NCBI RefSeq assembly: GCF_000234665.1
Contig: NC_018337.1
Span: forward strand, 1,434,556 to 1,498,555
Reading direction: 5' to 3'
DNA length: 64,000 nt
Source: Leishmania mexicana MHOM/GT/2001/U1103
Taxonomy: Eukaryota; Euglenozoa; Kinetoplastea; Trypanosomatida; Trypanosomatidae
Part shown: positions 31,801-39,273 of the stretch, piece by piece
Position numbering within the stretch: the stretch's first letter is position 1
Layout of the letters: each line of letters starts with the position of its first letter
Made by a program: the position numbers and the translations under genes
Notes under the pieces: generated by a model
The model's input: the letters and a program-made list of their open reading frames with translations, nothing else
Told to the model about the DNA's origin: nothing
The model's database searches: none

Positions 31801-33752
31801 ACAGTGCCGTCACGAACTTTATCTCCACCTGCGACCTACTGGGCGAGCAGTTTGTCATGCCGCCGATTCTGCGCTACAAGGAGGTACTGGAGAAGAGCTC
31901 CTCCATGTCGCCGATAGTTTGCATTGTGTCGCCTGGCGCGAACCCAACGGATGAGATTGTGAAACTGGCCGCGAAGGAGGTTGGACTGGACAAGATGCGC
32001 GCCATTTCGCTCGGCCAGGGTCAGGGTGAGGAGGCCATGCGACTTGTCGAGGTCGGCGCGACGCGCGGGCACTGGGTGCTGCTGCAGAACTGCCACCTGC
32101 TCACGGCGTGGATGAAAGATATGGAGAAGATGCTGGAGAAGATGGACTCTTCCCAAGTGCAGGAGCAGTTCCGGCTATGGCTCACCACGGAGCCGAGCGA
32201 GCAGTTCCCGATGGGCATCCTGCAGCGCTCCCTCAAGGTAGTGAATGAGCCGCCGAACGGACTCAAGATGAACATGAAGAACACGCTCTCCAAGGTCACA
32301 GAAGATCAGCTGGACGTCTGCCCGCACTGGGCATTCCGGCCGCTCGTCTTCACCTTGGCCTTCTTCCACGCAGTGGTACAGGAGCGGCGCAAGTACGGCA
32401 AGAATGGCTGGAACGTCGTCTACGACTTCAACGAGACGGACTTCACGGTTTCCATGCGGCTGCTGGACACGTACCTCACCAAGGCGTACCTGAACAAGGA
32501 CCCACTACCATGGGACACGCTGCGCTACCTCGTCGGTGAGGCCATGTACGGCGGGCGCGTCACGGACAGCATGGACCGCCGCATTGTGCAGACGTACCTC
32601 GCCGAGTACTTCGGAGACTATCTGTTCGACACCTTCCAGTCCTTTCACTTCTTTGTCGAGTCCGGGGTAGCAGACTACTGCCTACCATCAGGGAGCACCG
32701 ACCCAGAGAAGCGGGTCACGCTAAGTCAGATGGTGGCGCACGTGGACACGTTCCCGAACGCGAACGCGCCGGACGTCTTCGGACTCCACCCGAACGCCGA
32801 GACGGGCTACCTGCGGCACTCGACAGAGACGTTGTGGTCGAGCTTGATTGAGCTGATGCCGCGCGTTAGCGCCGTCGCGGTCGGCGGGGAGACGCGCGAG
32901 GCGAAGCTGACCAAGTTCACGGAGGAGATCCTCGCCCAGATCCCAGAACTGTTTGACATGAAGGCGGTGCTGCTCAAGGAGACGACGCGGGCGACGGCGA
33001 ACGGCTACGAAGCGGTGCAGCCGACGCAGGTGGTGCTGCTGCAGGAGATGGAGCGCTGGAACAGGCTTGCGAACGTCATGGCGACGTCTCTGAAGGAGCT
33101 GAAAAAGGCCTTGTCAGGTATTATTGGCATGAGCAGTGAACTGGATGAGCTGGAGTCTGCTCTCGACAACGGCCAGCTGCCGCAGTCATGGCGCCGCTAC
33201 GCACCGGCGACGCGCAAGAACCTAGGGCGATGGATCGCACATTTCCAGCGTCGCTACGAGCAATACCTATTGTGGAACCTGAACGGCGAGCCCAAGTGTG
33301 TGTGGCTTTCGGGTCTCATGGTGCCCGACTCATACCTCTCCGCGCTTGTGCAGGTGACGTGCCGCAAGTATCGCTGGCCGCTCGACCGGTCCACGATAAT
33401 GACGACGGTGACTGCCTTCGCAAGAGCGGAGGACGTCACAGCGGCACCGAAGGACGGCGCGTGCGTTAGCGGACTCTATCTTGAGGGTGCCCGCTGGGAC
33501 CTTCAAAGGCGCGCGCTGGCCCCGCAGATGAAGAAGCAGCTCATTACAGAGCTGCCGGTCATGCAGATTGTGCCAACCGAGTCCTCGCGCGTCAAGACGG
33601 TTGGCACTTTTAAGACACCAGTGTACGTCAACGGTGATCGCCGTAATGCTGCTGGTGTGGGTCTCGTGTTCATGGCGGACCTCCCGTCCGATGTGCACCC
33701 GTCCTTGTGGGTACTGGAGAGTGTGGCGCTGTTGCTGGACTCGGATGATTGA
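19818..33752 (+). CDS. Axonemal inner-arm dynein heavy chain, I1/f alpha (DNAH10) type
   Basis: A complete 4644-aa dynein heavy chain. The tail (about 1-1400) has a variable Ala/Gly insert near 200-230, followed by the linker. The motor has six AAA modules with four recognisable P-loops: AAA1 GPAGTGKT (1942-1949), AAA2 GPTGGGKS (2223), AAA3 GESGTAKT (2572) and AAA4 GVGGSGKQ (2940). The stalk coiled coils span about 3180-3490 with the microtubule-binding tip between, and the C-terminal domain closes the protein. The axonemal class is shown by AAA4 'GVGGSGKQSL' and AAA3 'GESGTAKT'. The DNAH10/1-alpha subclass is suggested by NFSSRTTSLDAQRTLE, YGTQQPIAFLKLLIE and DGHVKEEGFLEDINNLL, all close to DNAH10. 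I1 dynein sits at the base of the 96-nm axonemal repeat and tunes flagellar waveform. No breaks seen in 13.9 kb. Confidence 0.9.
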   Translation: MTTNADTDPRLSWVFGQIRRNLNGVTDDSLKDLFHDRDNVDTVLSTFRAVDSMLESSFVIVAREKELIDIHSKDSLQHAADAPPPQHTGDGGGRGQRLRISSGAVYNANIACSALYAPDHSRCLFFVRVDHQEITAEDAADWATNPQNSMHFAFELSGTQVPSLNSFYVLLMEVFAPVLQDMGQAAGKRKALMALALNGGASAASITHGGAAETGSGADAADGVTATGNNRQLYADIHSWINRLGTQLEGFINQVGAERKLLIPQDLYALEYSDAQLQAVLSNKEVLRQVDATVSQWQAEISYAMSVEPQKEGPLGEIEYWRERYSTISALYEQLNSSQAKFILKIAKEAGCTSATMIDLTLQQFFRMHSESKDNVKFLGTLDRHFRTLHSVDPKLGSLQPIIDTLFSMMTALRMVWIISRFYSTEERMVGLLEKIARLIAQKVSEHIDFRTVLTLPSEVAKVKVTEGQQCLIKWKAAYKSVQEEINSSEREQHWNFDEHRLFDVTDYMSDRCTDLLEVIETVEYYTTVLSAQLKTVLTDATDIERILKDVEKLKRPFGTLTFDPFERRATHNWQVVFSGFLTAVTSLDHEVSLFINRIFDDDLRSAESAFELLVSFKRIRTRPDRGGNSLDISALLLEKTDRILAQYFTEVENVRRIFQDQKEAPPLSKNQPPVAGGIHWSMSLFHRLKRPIVRFQREGMLKSSVGQQVKAKYVEASRQMKNYSTARFLKWREEVRVPAPASLKWNILRADPDGTYKVNFNWSIFDIIRETKYLDRLGFEIPKALLHISLQDEAYHGYVDALNGMLVSFNYELGALAGPERAILAAEVHELKQALEPGFLDINWTSLSIPDFVSNCEKAITKFRNVSREVRKSAESLQTQVVNKIASTRLIPEYREFLQAGGELPELQTLVDIIERRRVEQLERCMRAYRTAKPLLTKVEGQLLATHTGRCANLVSYYSHWEQRIWRALTTMVLKSLASFAKLVGYTTSSRASARQPPLFKVTVLLTSEPTYTPQQQEITTAFHKIQAGIIETTKHFQRWMRGTCLEFTQGEIIPRPAEEEYMTLFTYYQDIYNLPQVYKLQALVNRTIQTHLGALATNIKMLQRYRFVFLADKKISVEQQAKSQLQWIDYDAKFQLYFNMIRDFDEESHVHDFGFMRCDETPFYTELVGHVYQWVAMEGAQLSDTVRARMTQRYNTIKKINEDLMRPCDNIADLKFVLEVMHNARTSSLEVEQAVREIEYVYSSLQHYGVPLDPGMVKLAMSLQDMWSCTLARVHQTGIALEPRKVQFRELTVQEVSKFLDEGGRVLQEFRCTGPGRADIDLAAGNESKKQWRQRLSELQMKRDQLVKAENLFDLPLTTHTCLQQLNEELTKVETVYDLYEHWMNDLRRWNRSSWKDLLLSDLEATTEERAKQARILGKQYSTVNPFPAVHQLILNFQNSLPLLAKLKSPALKARHWTELMRVTDKSFNYEQINLSELIAMELFRYTDEVDHVVLAAAREQGIEQEIRAIKQYWAEKVFTPVPYAPRKGAARCDVLTDTSEIQEAVDDNTLKVQSIASVKWAQPFAEEVKTWERRLSVISDVITVWVTVQQKWQYLESIFKGNDDIVQQLPKEASKFNDLDKKFVRIMNDTSASPNVSQCCNVTGRLEELRYLEEKLEECQKDLSNYLESKRCLFPRFYFISDDELLSILATSSAKAVQDHMLKMFDNCAQLVFKSERDETICGVESQEGERLDFVTPVKTDGRPVEEWLQAVLDESKQSLHDILKAGVFHYPKMQRLEWVKQYHGMVTLTGAKVFWTYEVEYAFAQVRKGKRSAVKELSASLSRRLIDLVAEMDKDMDKQYRKKINTLIIVDVHGRDIVDRFVRDSVTDAREFDWESQLRFYWEKAVDTCTIAQCTGRFRYGFEYMGLNGRLVITPLTDRCFMTLTQALTFCLGGAPGGPAGTGKTESVKDLAKAMAIQCVVFNCGEGLDYKAMGTIFSGLSQTGSWGCFDEFNRIELPVLSVVSEQLRSIQAALRAGDKEFLFGDSVIRLVPTIGTFITMNPGYAGRVELPDNLKALFRPVVMVVPDMELIAENMLFSEGFTTARELARKMVTLYSLAKGQLSKQHHYDWGLRALKAVLVMAGQLKRGSSNLSEESVLMRALRDMNAPKFIAQDEPLFKGLMGDLFPGLDPTRVPQENLAKASTNVLKERGFQINLKQIDKVVQLYETMQTRHTSMVVGPTGGGKSTVIDTLCKAQTELGLTTKSYVINPKAQPTSALYGMMDPMTRNWTDGIFSNIFRSINKPAEGMERERRYVIFDGDVDAKWVEDMNSVMDDNKLLTLPNGERIRLHPQCSLLFEVGDLQYASPATVSRVGMVFLDPINLGWKPFMHAWKMRRPRDEQETLEELVDQFVQPLVNFVLEGADEEGTISPPPKLVMPTNALSMVKQLTTMLCTVLPKDASLEPRALQSIFIFACVWSFGAFISLAPDRLRFDSLLKHISGWNLQDVGDNFLTRFVGSGSLPEARTLYDYYFDLQDCRWKPWKVLVKPFERKPGQPFSSLLVSTVDTERNMWLLNKVVLNRTPVMFVGESGTAKTVTIQSYLQHLKCSSLHSSESGSDGSGDDVQLEAMLLELNFSSRTTSLDAQRTLEDNIEKRTNTVLGPPARKRLIVFVDDINMPKVDLYGTQQPIAFLKLLIESFHWYDRKDLLFKNVRDTQFVAAMAPPGGGRNALDPRFVSLFTVFNILFPEEEAIQTIYQQILADAYKTLPVDADFATTITSMTLQLHANLVAALPATPAKFHYIFNLRDLSRIYEGLCRATPHKFLSTGALLRLWRNEVTRVFVDRMGEEEDKTFVCGLIEKHVSEHFPRETATVMADPLLLGDFGDFEPASELEPLHIYEDFGPSYARARQLVEAIMDEMNTPVKKISLVTFDMALEHLLRITRVLSLPRGHCLLVGVGGSGKQSLTKLAASICKMGAFEIVLSRNYGKDAFREDLKKLYHCVGVQRQKMIFLFMDGHVKEEGFLEDINNLLASGMVPALFTEEEKEPLYASVAEDVEGAGLAPSKDNKWTTFIARCRDNLHVVLSMSPSGDALRTRCRNFPSLINNTTIDWFQKWPAQALEAVGRKVLAEETLPDELRTPIVEHMVHVHLTADKLSSKYQNELKRHNYVTPKNYLSFLANYAKLLVTRREDIDDIVKKFTIGLEKLQHAEAEVNVLKEELAEKEVTLREKQEINAQMTREITEQQQKNQVRKDESLKMEEELNIQNAEIEKESAEAQVVLEQAMPALEEAMEAVRHIDPKSITELRSFAKPSVNVVAVVRMVCIVKGVPATWESGKIMMGQADFIRSLVDIDTLTPTLNQAKMNEINKVLKEFPVNSNDLKKVSMAASGLMIWVEAMKQYWNVAKEVFPKQELVRQLQKAKEMAERQLQACRDEIDRLTESLHRLEQQLEAGMAEARRLQEEKSVMERRLNAAHKLIDGFSSERVRWTEEKKLLSASRSRLVGDCLAGAAFLSYLGAFTYPYRQEALDSFWLPDLRARGIPLTDGFDVRQLLTNDVAVSQWASDGLPSDALSVQNGILTSASTNYTGKGKRAGKIRFPLCIDPQMQAVRWIKRQHQVNTRFETATFSDPDFLKKLEFAIQYGNPFLFENVDEFIDPIIDSVLDPQFRYESGQRLIRIGDKDIPWDDNFKLYLCTKLPNPNYAAEVFGKTLVINYGVTEDGLEAQLLNYVVASERSDLQRQSEELVQTMAESRAQLKELENTLIRELTLATGNILDNDDLIATLENTKSSATEVEIKLHQAQETARTTEESRQQYRPAAKRGAVLYFVISQLSAINPMYEYSLSAFLYDVFGYSITKSDASFEIQDRLRNIIQTLTYNLYTYVCMGIFAKDKVMLSFQMAVRLLGQEGRMVQSELEFFLRGCVLASKSFPANPVRWLTERQWNDVCKLSTTVDLFKHLTKDVADNAEEWQAWTALDRPEELDCNPLPCGYSHKISAFQLLCLLRCFRSDRVYSAVTNFISTCDLLGEQFVMPPILRYKEVLEKSSSMSPIVCIVSPGANPTDEIVKLAAKEVGLDKMRAISLGQGQGEEAMRLVEVGATRGHWVLLQNCHLLTAWMKDMEKMLEKMDSSQVQEQFRLWLTTEPSEQFPMGILQRSLKVVNEPPNGLKMNMKNTLSKVTEDQLDVCPHWAFRPLVFTLAFFHAVVQERRKYGKNGWNVVYDFNETDFTVSMRLLDTYLTKAYLNKDPLPWDTLRYLVGEAMYGGRVTDSMDRRIVQTYLAEYFGDYLFDTFQSFHFFVESGVADYCLPSGSTDPEKRVTLSQMVAHVDTFPNANAPDVFGLHPNAETGYLRHSTETLWSSLIELMPRVSAVAVGGETREAKLTKFTEEILAQIPELFDMKAVLLKETTRATANGYEAVQPTQVVLLQEMERWNRLANVMATSLKELKKALSGIIGMSSELDELESALDNGQLPQSWRRYAPATRKNLGRWIAHFQRRYEQYLLWNLNGEPKCVWLSGLMVPDSYLSALVQVTCRKYRWPLDRSTIMTTVTAFARAEDVTAAPKDGACVSGLYLEGARWDLQRRALAPQMKKQLITELPVMQIVPTESSRVKTVGTFKTPVYVNGDRRNAAGVGLVFMADLPSDVHPSLWVLESVALLLDSDD

Positions 33753-35215
33753 TTGGGCGGAGACACAAGTTGTCTTTCTCGCGCTTTTTTAGGCGCGTCT
33801 CCACCGCAGACTCCTGTGCATGGTGCTGCGGGGTTTCAGCCTCCCTCCCTTTGTAAGTCGTTATGTGTGATGGCTGCGTTGTTGACTTGGGGGGCTCATG
33901 GGTGCATTTTGTTGTCCCTTATCTTTTTTTGCGTGCGCGTGCGCGTGCTTGTGTGTTGTTTCTTCCAGGGGCAACTTACCACCCCGACCTCCCCCCCTTT
34001 CCTCCTCGTTTTCGTTGTGTAGTGCGTGAGCGGGTGACGGTCGTCCCCCTTCCCCCCTCCATCGTTTTTGCGGCGGTCATGATGATGCTTGCTCTCGTAT
34101 GTGTGTCATGTGCGAGCACCCATCGGAGAAAGCGAGACGGGGTCTTGTGCGAAGCCCAGGCGGTGAAGCACAACGGACTGCCCCGCCTCCTGTCACGCGA
34201 TCGCCCACATCCACTCGTCGGCCTCTGCCCCAGATGGTCTCTTGTGCCGTCTCTCTGTTGTCTTTCTCAGCGAATGTATATACCCCCCATCACTTTCCTC
34301 CCCCAGCCCTCTCCCTTGAGACGGAACACACTGGCATGGAGAGTCTTTCCCAGGACCACATGAACGGCGCATCGGCAGGGTGGTGGTGTACGACACTCCC
34401 CATGCAGCGGTGCTGCTCCTTCTTTGTGCATCTGTGTGTGTTTGTGGAGGGGCGAGGGGGGATGGGACACTTTTCTTCCTACTCTGTGTCTCTACGATCA
34501 GAGCGATGTACCTTGAACAACGATGCCGCACATGAAATCCTGTGAAGCACATCAAAAAAAAATTGAACACACTGGAAAGCCGAGGGCCGACTTGACCTCC
34601 TCTTCTTCCGCCGGCATCGAAAGGGAAGGCGAGAGAGCGCGCGCGCGCCGTGATGTGTGTGCCAGCGTCAACCTTCACTCTTCGCACTGCATTACCTCCC
34701 CACCCCAACCCCACTCAACCCTCTCCCTTGTTTCGGTTGACTGCGACGTCAACGGACATGGCGCAGACTGACTCTTTCATGCAAACGCACGGAAGCGCTC
34801 TCTCGCGTCTTGACAAGGATGGACATTGGGTTGGGGTCTGTGCTTTGCTTCCCATCCCGTTGACCAGACCCCCTCCCCATGCCCTCCAACACTCCTCATC
34901 AGCTCTTTTCTCGCTTTCTCCGCTTCCTCACCGTGCGGCACGCAGTACGTCGTGCACATCTTTTTCGCTCTCCACGTCATCCCAACCCTCGCATCCGCCG
35001 CTGCCGCTGCTGCTGCGTACTTCTATTTTTTTTTCTTCGCATCGTCGCACTCGCGCCGTGTCGCATGCCAGAACGCCCACTCCCTCTTCCTCGTCTCCGT
35101 TTCTCTCGCGCATGCGGATTCGCTTGCGTGCGCGTTGTTTCACGGCCTAGTGCACGGCTTTAGCCCAGTATCACTGTATCTTCCCCTGGCCAAACACTAC
35201 CAAGCTCCATCGGCA
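33753..35215. other. Intergenic region, 1.46 kb
   Basis: No credible gene. It should contain the dynein 3' UTR and the 5' UTR of the next gene. A run of nine A (34554-34562) may mark an old retroposon tail, but no repeat was recognised before it. The frame from 34826 into the next gene runs through CT-rich sequence and starts at a non-ATG codon. Confidence 0.55.
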
Positions 35216-36133
35216 ATGGGACATCATGCAGACCCAAACAAGTACGTCGCATACCGCGACGCCACGGTGCTGCAGCACCGTATCGCGACCTTTGTACTGG
35301 TGTTTTCGGTCGTGATTATCGCCCTTGTAATGATCTTCTCGTCAGTTCAGCACCGCGAGGCCCCGTGCCAGGATCGCGCGCACGAGGCCGAGTTTGACTT
35401 CATGATTCCTTCAGACTCCACCCGCGAGGCCATAGTGACAGCGCTGCAGACGATCCTGGAAAAGCGTCACTGCTGGCTGGACTTTGCTCCTCAGAACGAC
35501 GATGCGCCGACAAAGATGCAGCTGAGCGTACTCGACACCACGGCTGGCCTTATAGCCGGACGTGGCTTCCGTCTGGTGCGCCGCAGTGACGGCTCAAACT
35601 ACCACTACGAGCTTCGCGCCGTCTTCGACAAGCTGTGCGGCACCTATCCGCTCATCTCCATGGAGGTGATGGCCAACGTGGACTACGAAAGAGTGACATA
35701 CCACATCAAAGCCACATCCCTGAACACGAACAACACAGTGAAGTACTTGCAGTACAGCTCGTTGCTCACGAAGGAGAAGAACCGCGTGACAACCGTGCCA
35801 CAACTACAGTCGGTGTTTCCCGGTTTTCATCAGTTGGGCCCCAGCACAGCGCGTTTGTCGGCGATTCAGTCCACCAAGTACACGGTGGAGGGTGCTTCGC
35901 AGGTCTACTACAACGGCAGTCCACTCGATATCCGCGTCAGTGTGCAGCACTGGCAATCTGACAAAGGTACGCCGAACTTCTGGCGCGTCGTTGTGAGCAC
36001 GCAGAACATGATGGCGGAGCGGGACCTTGTGTCTCTGCAGTCTAGCATTCGCGAAGGCTTAACGAAACTAAATCTGCTGTGCAACGCGACGTCGTCGCTC
36101 TGCACCGACGAGCTCGATGTCTACCTCCGGTGA
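35216..36133 (+). CDS. Membrane-anchored protein with CYTH-like domain
   Basis: Protein of 305 aa from ATG 35216. A short N-terminus is followed by one strong transmembrane helix (about 22-43, FVLVFSVVIIALVMIFSS), then a soluble domain. The domain starts FDFMIPSDS with a helix (IVTALQTIL), then a KMQLSVLDTTAGLIAGRGFR segment leading to LVRR and YELRAVFDK. This order resembles CYTH/triphosphate-tunnel proteins ('DT...L...G..LR.R' then a Lys/Glu strand). Later strands include EVMANVDYERVTYHIKA and LLTKEKNRVTTVPQL. CYTH proteins hydrolyse or bind triphosphates or polyphosphate. The paired ExExK start of true CYTH enzymes reads EAEFDF here, so catalysis is not assured. The family call is inference; the membrane anchor is seen directly. 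Confidence 0.72.
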   Translation: MGHHADPNKYVAYRDATVLQHRIATFVLVFSVVIIALVMIFSSVQHREAPCQDRAHEAEFDFMIPSDSTREAIVTALQTILEKRHCWLDFAPQNDDAPTKMQLSVLDTTAGLIAGRGFRLVRRSDGSNYHYELRAVFDKLCGTYPLISMEVMANVDYERVTYHIKATSLNTNNTVKYLQYSSLLTKEKNRVTTVPQLQSVFPGFHQLGPSTARLSAIQSTKYTVEGASQVYYNGSPLDIRVSVQHWQSDKGTPNFWRVVVSTQNMMAERDLVSLQSSIREGLTKLNLLCNATSSLCTDELDVYLR

Positions 36134-37349
36134 GCCAAACGCTTCTCTTCCTGTTTGGTCCTGCTCCGCGGTCTAACGTTAACCCGGGGTGCACGTTTTC
36201 ACGCGCTTTTCTGCGACGCTCTCAAAGACGACGGAAGGGCGTCCCATTTTTGCACACTCGAAAGACAGCCGCATAGAGGGAGAGGGGCGGGTGCACAAAT
36301 GCCATGCCCAGCACTGTCTGTCGGACTCTTCGATCGTGGCAGAGGCGCCGCGCTGACTCTTGTTATCTGGCGTTTTTCGTTGCTTTCACTTCACCATCAG
36401 ACACTCTTTCCGTTGCCGCCCACTGCCCCCTATCTGTCCTTACGGTTTTTTTTTCTCTGTTCGTTTCGTTGTCGGTGTTGCTCGTGTGCGTGGCGGCTCG
36501 CACCCCGCCCTCCCTCTCCCCTCCGTCTCCTCCCATACTCACTCTGTCTGTTCCCGCTGTTCTTTTTCTTTTTAGTGCATCTGCGCCGCTCTGGCGACGC
36601 TGTTCGCGACTCCTGTTCCGTGCTATGGTACTCTGGCTGCCTTGGATGCTTCCATGTGTGTCATCGTCAGCGGGCGTGCGGAGGGGAATGACATTCGCTG
36701 ATGGACGTGGCCACGGGAGAGTGCTCCGTGCTCAGACCAATGTGGACAGGCGAGTGAAGGGTGCATGCAAGACAGCTCACATCGGTTACGGAAAGGCGGC
36801 GCTTCATGGTCGGTGCACAAGAACGATACAGTCTGCGGGTGTTTTCTCAACGCTACCGTGCGAACAGCAGCGACGAGAAGCTGCTCGACGCACGACGTCC
36901 TGTGTTAGCGTTTGAAAGTGTGCCTTGAGGTTGCACCGGCGTCGGTCTGCGAGTAAGCGTATGGTGTGTGTGTGGGGGGAGGGGCGGAGGGGGCGGTGAG
37001 AGAGATGAGAGTAGATGTGTGTGGTCGATGGATGCAATAAAGGGAGAGCCCCAGTCGCACGCCGGGTGCGGTGCGCACTTCTTTGATGTTCGAAGGGGTT
37101 CATGGATTCCTGTAAAGGAGACGAAGAGAGGGAGGCGCATGGCGGACGCACACTCACGACAGCTGCAGCGGCCCCCACGTCAGGCGAGCGGGCGAAATGA
37201 GGAGAGCAAAATGACTTCGCTGGCTGCTGGCGTGTTGGGGTCAAAGTGCCACGGGAGAGCCGTCTCACAATTTTCGCGTGGCTACTGTTTGTTGCCTCCT
37301 GATGCCGGGCGACACTTCTCAGCGCGTGGGGTCAGGGTCCGATACACCT

Positions 37350-38010
37350 CCACACTCAGTGTGGGGAGGAGCCGAGCAGTCTGCCGCATCTCTGCCCAGT
37401 GCCGTGCGACCCTCTGGTGGTGTCCAGGGTCCAGCACCTGGGACGTGATGGGATCCGAGTGAGTCACCGCTACCGATACTGGTGTTCAGGTGATGGGTGA
37501 CGTTGCGTCAGGAGAGACCTGTGACTGTGAACGCGTTTGTACGCATTATACATTAGGCAGGCTGTCCCGCGCGACTTGAACGCGTCTCCCTCCCGGTGCT
37601 CACACTGCCCACCGCTGTAGGGGGGAGCCTGAGCCGCTCCGAGGGGAGGGGGATGCACCAGGTGGGCCACTGGCATGATGGGAGCGGATGCGAGGCAACC
37701 CTCCTAGGGTGGGCGGCGTTTGAGAGGCAGAGGCCCTGCTCATAATGACGGATTGGGCGCATTGCTCTAAGGTGGGTGTCGAGGGGCTGCTTCGCACTAC
37801 AGGATGGAGGCCTGTGGCAGACCTGGTGGTTGGCGTGGCGTTTGACCTCACATTGCATGGCAGCGAACCGAGGCACGGTGTAGGAAAAGAAAACGCCAGT
37901 TGTCTGCTCCGGGGAGTGGAGAAGGTCTGTTGTGGCGCTCAGAGCGCGCTAATCGTAGGGAATACGCGCGGCGGGTTCTGATGCAGCCTGCCTTGTTATG
38001 AAAAAAAATA
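37350..38010 (+). mobile_element. SIDER2-like short degenerate retroposon, copy 1
   Basis: A stretch related to 48565-49380 in the same order. Shared blocks include TGTGGGGAGGAGCCGAGCAGT (here) against a near match there, CATCTCTGCCCAGTG, and a block around 37611-37650 (ACTGCCCACCGCTGTAGG, then GGGAGCCTGAGCC). A further block is GAGGCAGAGGCCCTGCTCA (37715-37740). It ends at an A8 run (38000-38007), as expected of a retroposed tail. Size and position in a presumed 3' UTR fit SIDER2 elements of Leishmania, which are linked to mRNA instability. The name rests on recalled features; boundaries are approximate. Confidence 0.6.
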
Positions 38011-39029
38011 TGTTGATGAGGACCTCTCGGTCCACGGATTGGGCTGTGGTGTGTGTGTGTGTGGAGGGTTTCTTCGTCTCCCTCGCCACCCTCAAGTCCG
38101 TCTGAGAGCGTTGTGTGGATTCTCGCGCGGATCGTTTCGCATCCCTCTTCAAGCCAAGTGCAGGTCCCTTCGGGCTAGTGTCTGGTGCCCATGGGGATGA
38201 ACCAGCCACCTATGCGCCGATGTCGACAGCTGCCGATGAGGCATGCGCGTGCCGGCATATCTGTCTCCTTTCCACTCATCCAGACCGACGCGCTTTCTTT
38301 CCCTCACGCACACACGCACGCTTCGTTGCATCGGTGCTCTCTCCGTTTCTGGACTGGCTGACTCTCGCATCAATGGCCCTCTTTGGTGATTCCCCGTTGC
38401 GGCAACCTTCGCATGTGCAAGCACGCCAGCAGCAGACACGCTAAAAGCGGGCGAAGAGGAGGGGCGATAGGTCGTCAGCGACGCTATCGTCCTCTGTTCC
38501 TCCCCAATTCCATTCGTACTCGCTCAAATTCCATACACACACGACCCCGCACGCGAGCTTTGCGGAACCGGTGCGTGGGTGTGCACTAGTCCTGTGTATG
38601 AGGGTGTCTCGCCGAGGCACCGCTGCTACCACCTTGACAAGCAGGAGACGGCGGGACAAGAGCGAAAAGTTACTGCGCTTGCGCCGCCATGCGAGGGTCC
38701 GTGGTCCCGAATTCGTCGAAACTCGTTCATCTGAGGAAGACTGAGTGTCGACGAAGCGGCGCGCGGGCGCTCAACCCCCTTCCCCTTTTGGTGTTGGTGG
38801 TCTGCTAGCCTTGGCTATATCGAGAAGAGTGTCTCTGTTGGTTGTCTGCCAAGTGTTCTTCGCTGGCGCACTGCCGCGCTCTCTCTCGTTCTCTGTCTTT
38901 CTTTGTGCTACCCTGATCGCATCCCTGCGCCGCGCATCATCGCTTCCACCCAACACGTAGCGCACACACTCCGCCACCTCTCCGACTGCATTTGGTGGTG
39001 GTGGTGTGTGAGGGGCGGGGGCTGCGCTC

Positions 39030-39113
39030 ATCTTTTTCGTTCTCTTTCCTTCGCCGTTCTCCACTTCCCATTCATGTTGGCTTGTTTGCCTTTTCTGGGC
39101 CCTTCCGACCTAG
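39030..39113 (+). promoter_or_regulatory. Candidate trans-splice acceptor of the PDK-like gene
   Basis: A T-rich pyrimidine tract (39030-39110) ends in CCTAG with AG at 39112-39113. No ATG occurs before 39274, which fixes the start of the kinase gene. Confidence 0.6.
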
Positions 39114-39273
39114 ATCCACGCTCTGTCGACGAGGAAGTTGTGGTGACGCGCTCCGCCAGACTGCCGTGCTCAGAGCGAGAAGAGAGGGTGTGGGGGAGGT
39201 GCGTCCTTCTCCGTCAAGTCTTCAGAGCGGGTGTGCCGCACCTCTTCCCTTTTCGTGGTCGATATCGCTTCCC

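Larger units (their letters stand above)
36134..39273. other. Intergenic region, 3.1 kb, with SIDER2-like element
   Basis: No intact gene. 36134-36600 is CT-rich. 37350-38010 is one of two related repeats in the window. 38030-38900 has no gene-like features apart from short Arg/Ser-rich frames. The PDK-like splice acceptor is at 39030-39113. Confidence 0.55.

Noticed and set aside
19818..33752. Cytoplasmic dynein 1 heavy chain
   Set aside because: The length (4644 aa) first suggested it, but AAA3 GESGTAKT and AAA4 GVGGSGKQSL are axonemal, and several blocks match DNAH10.
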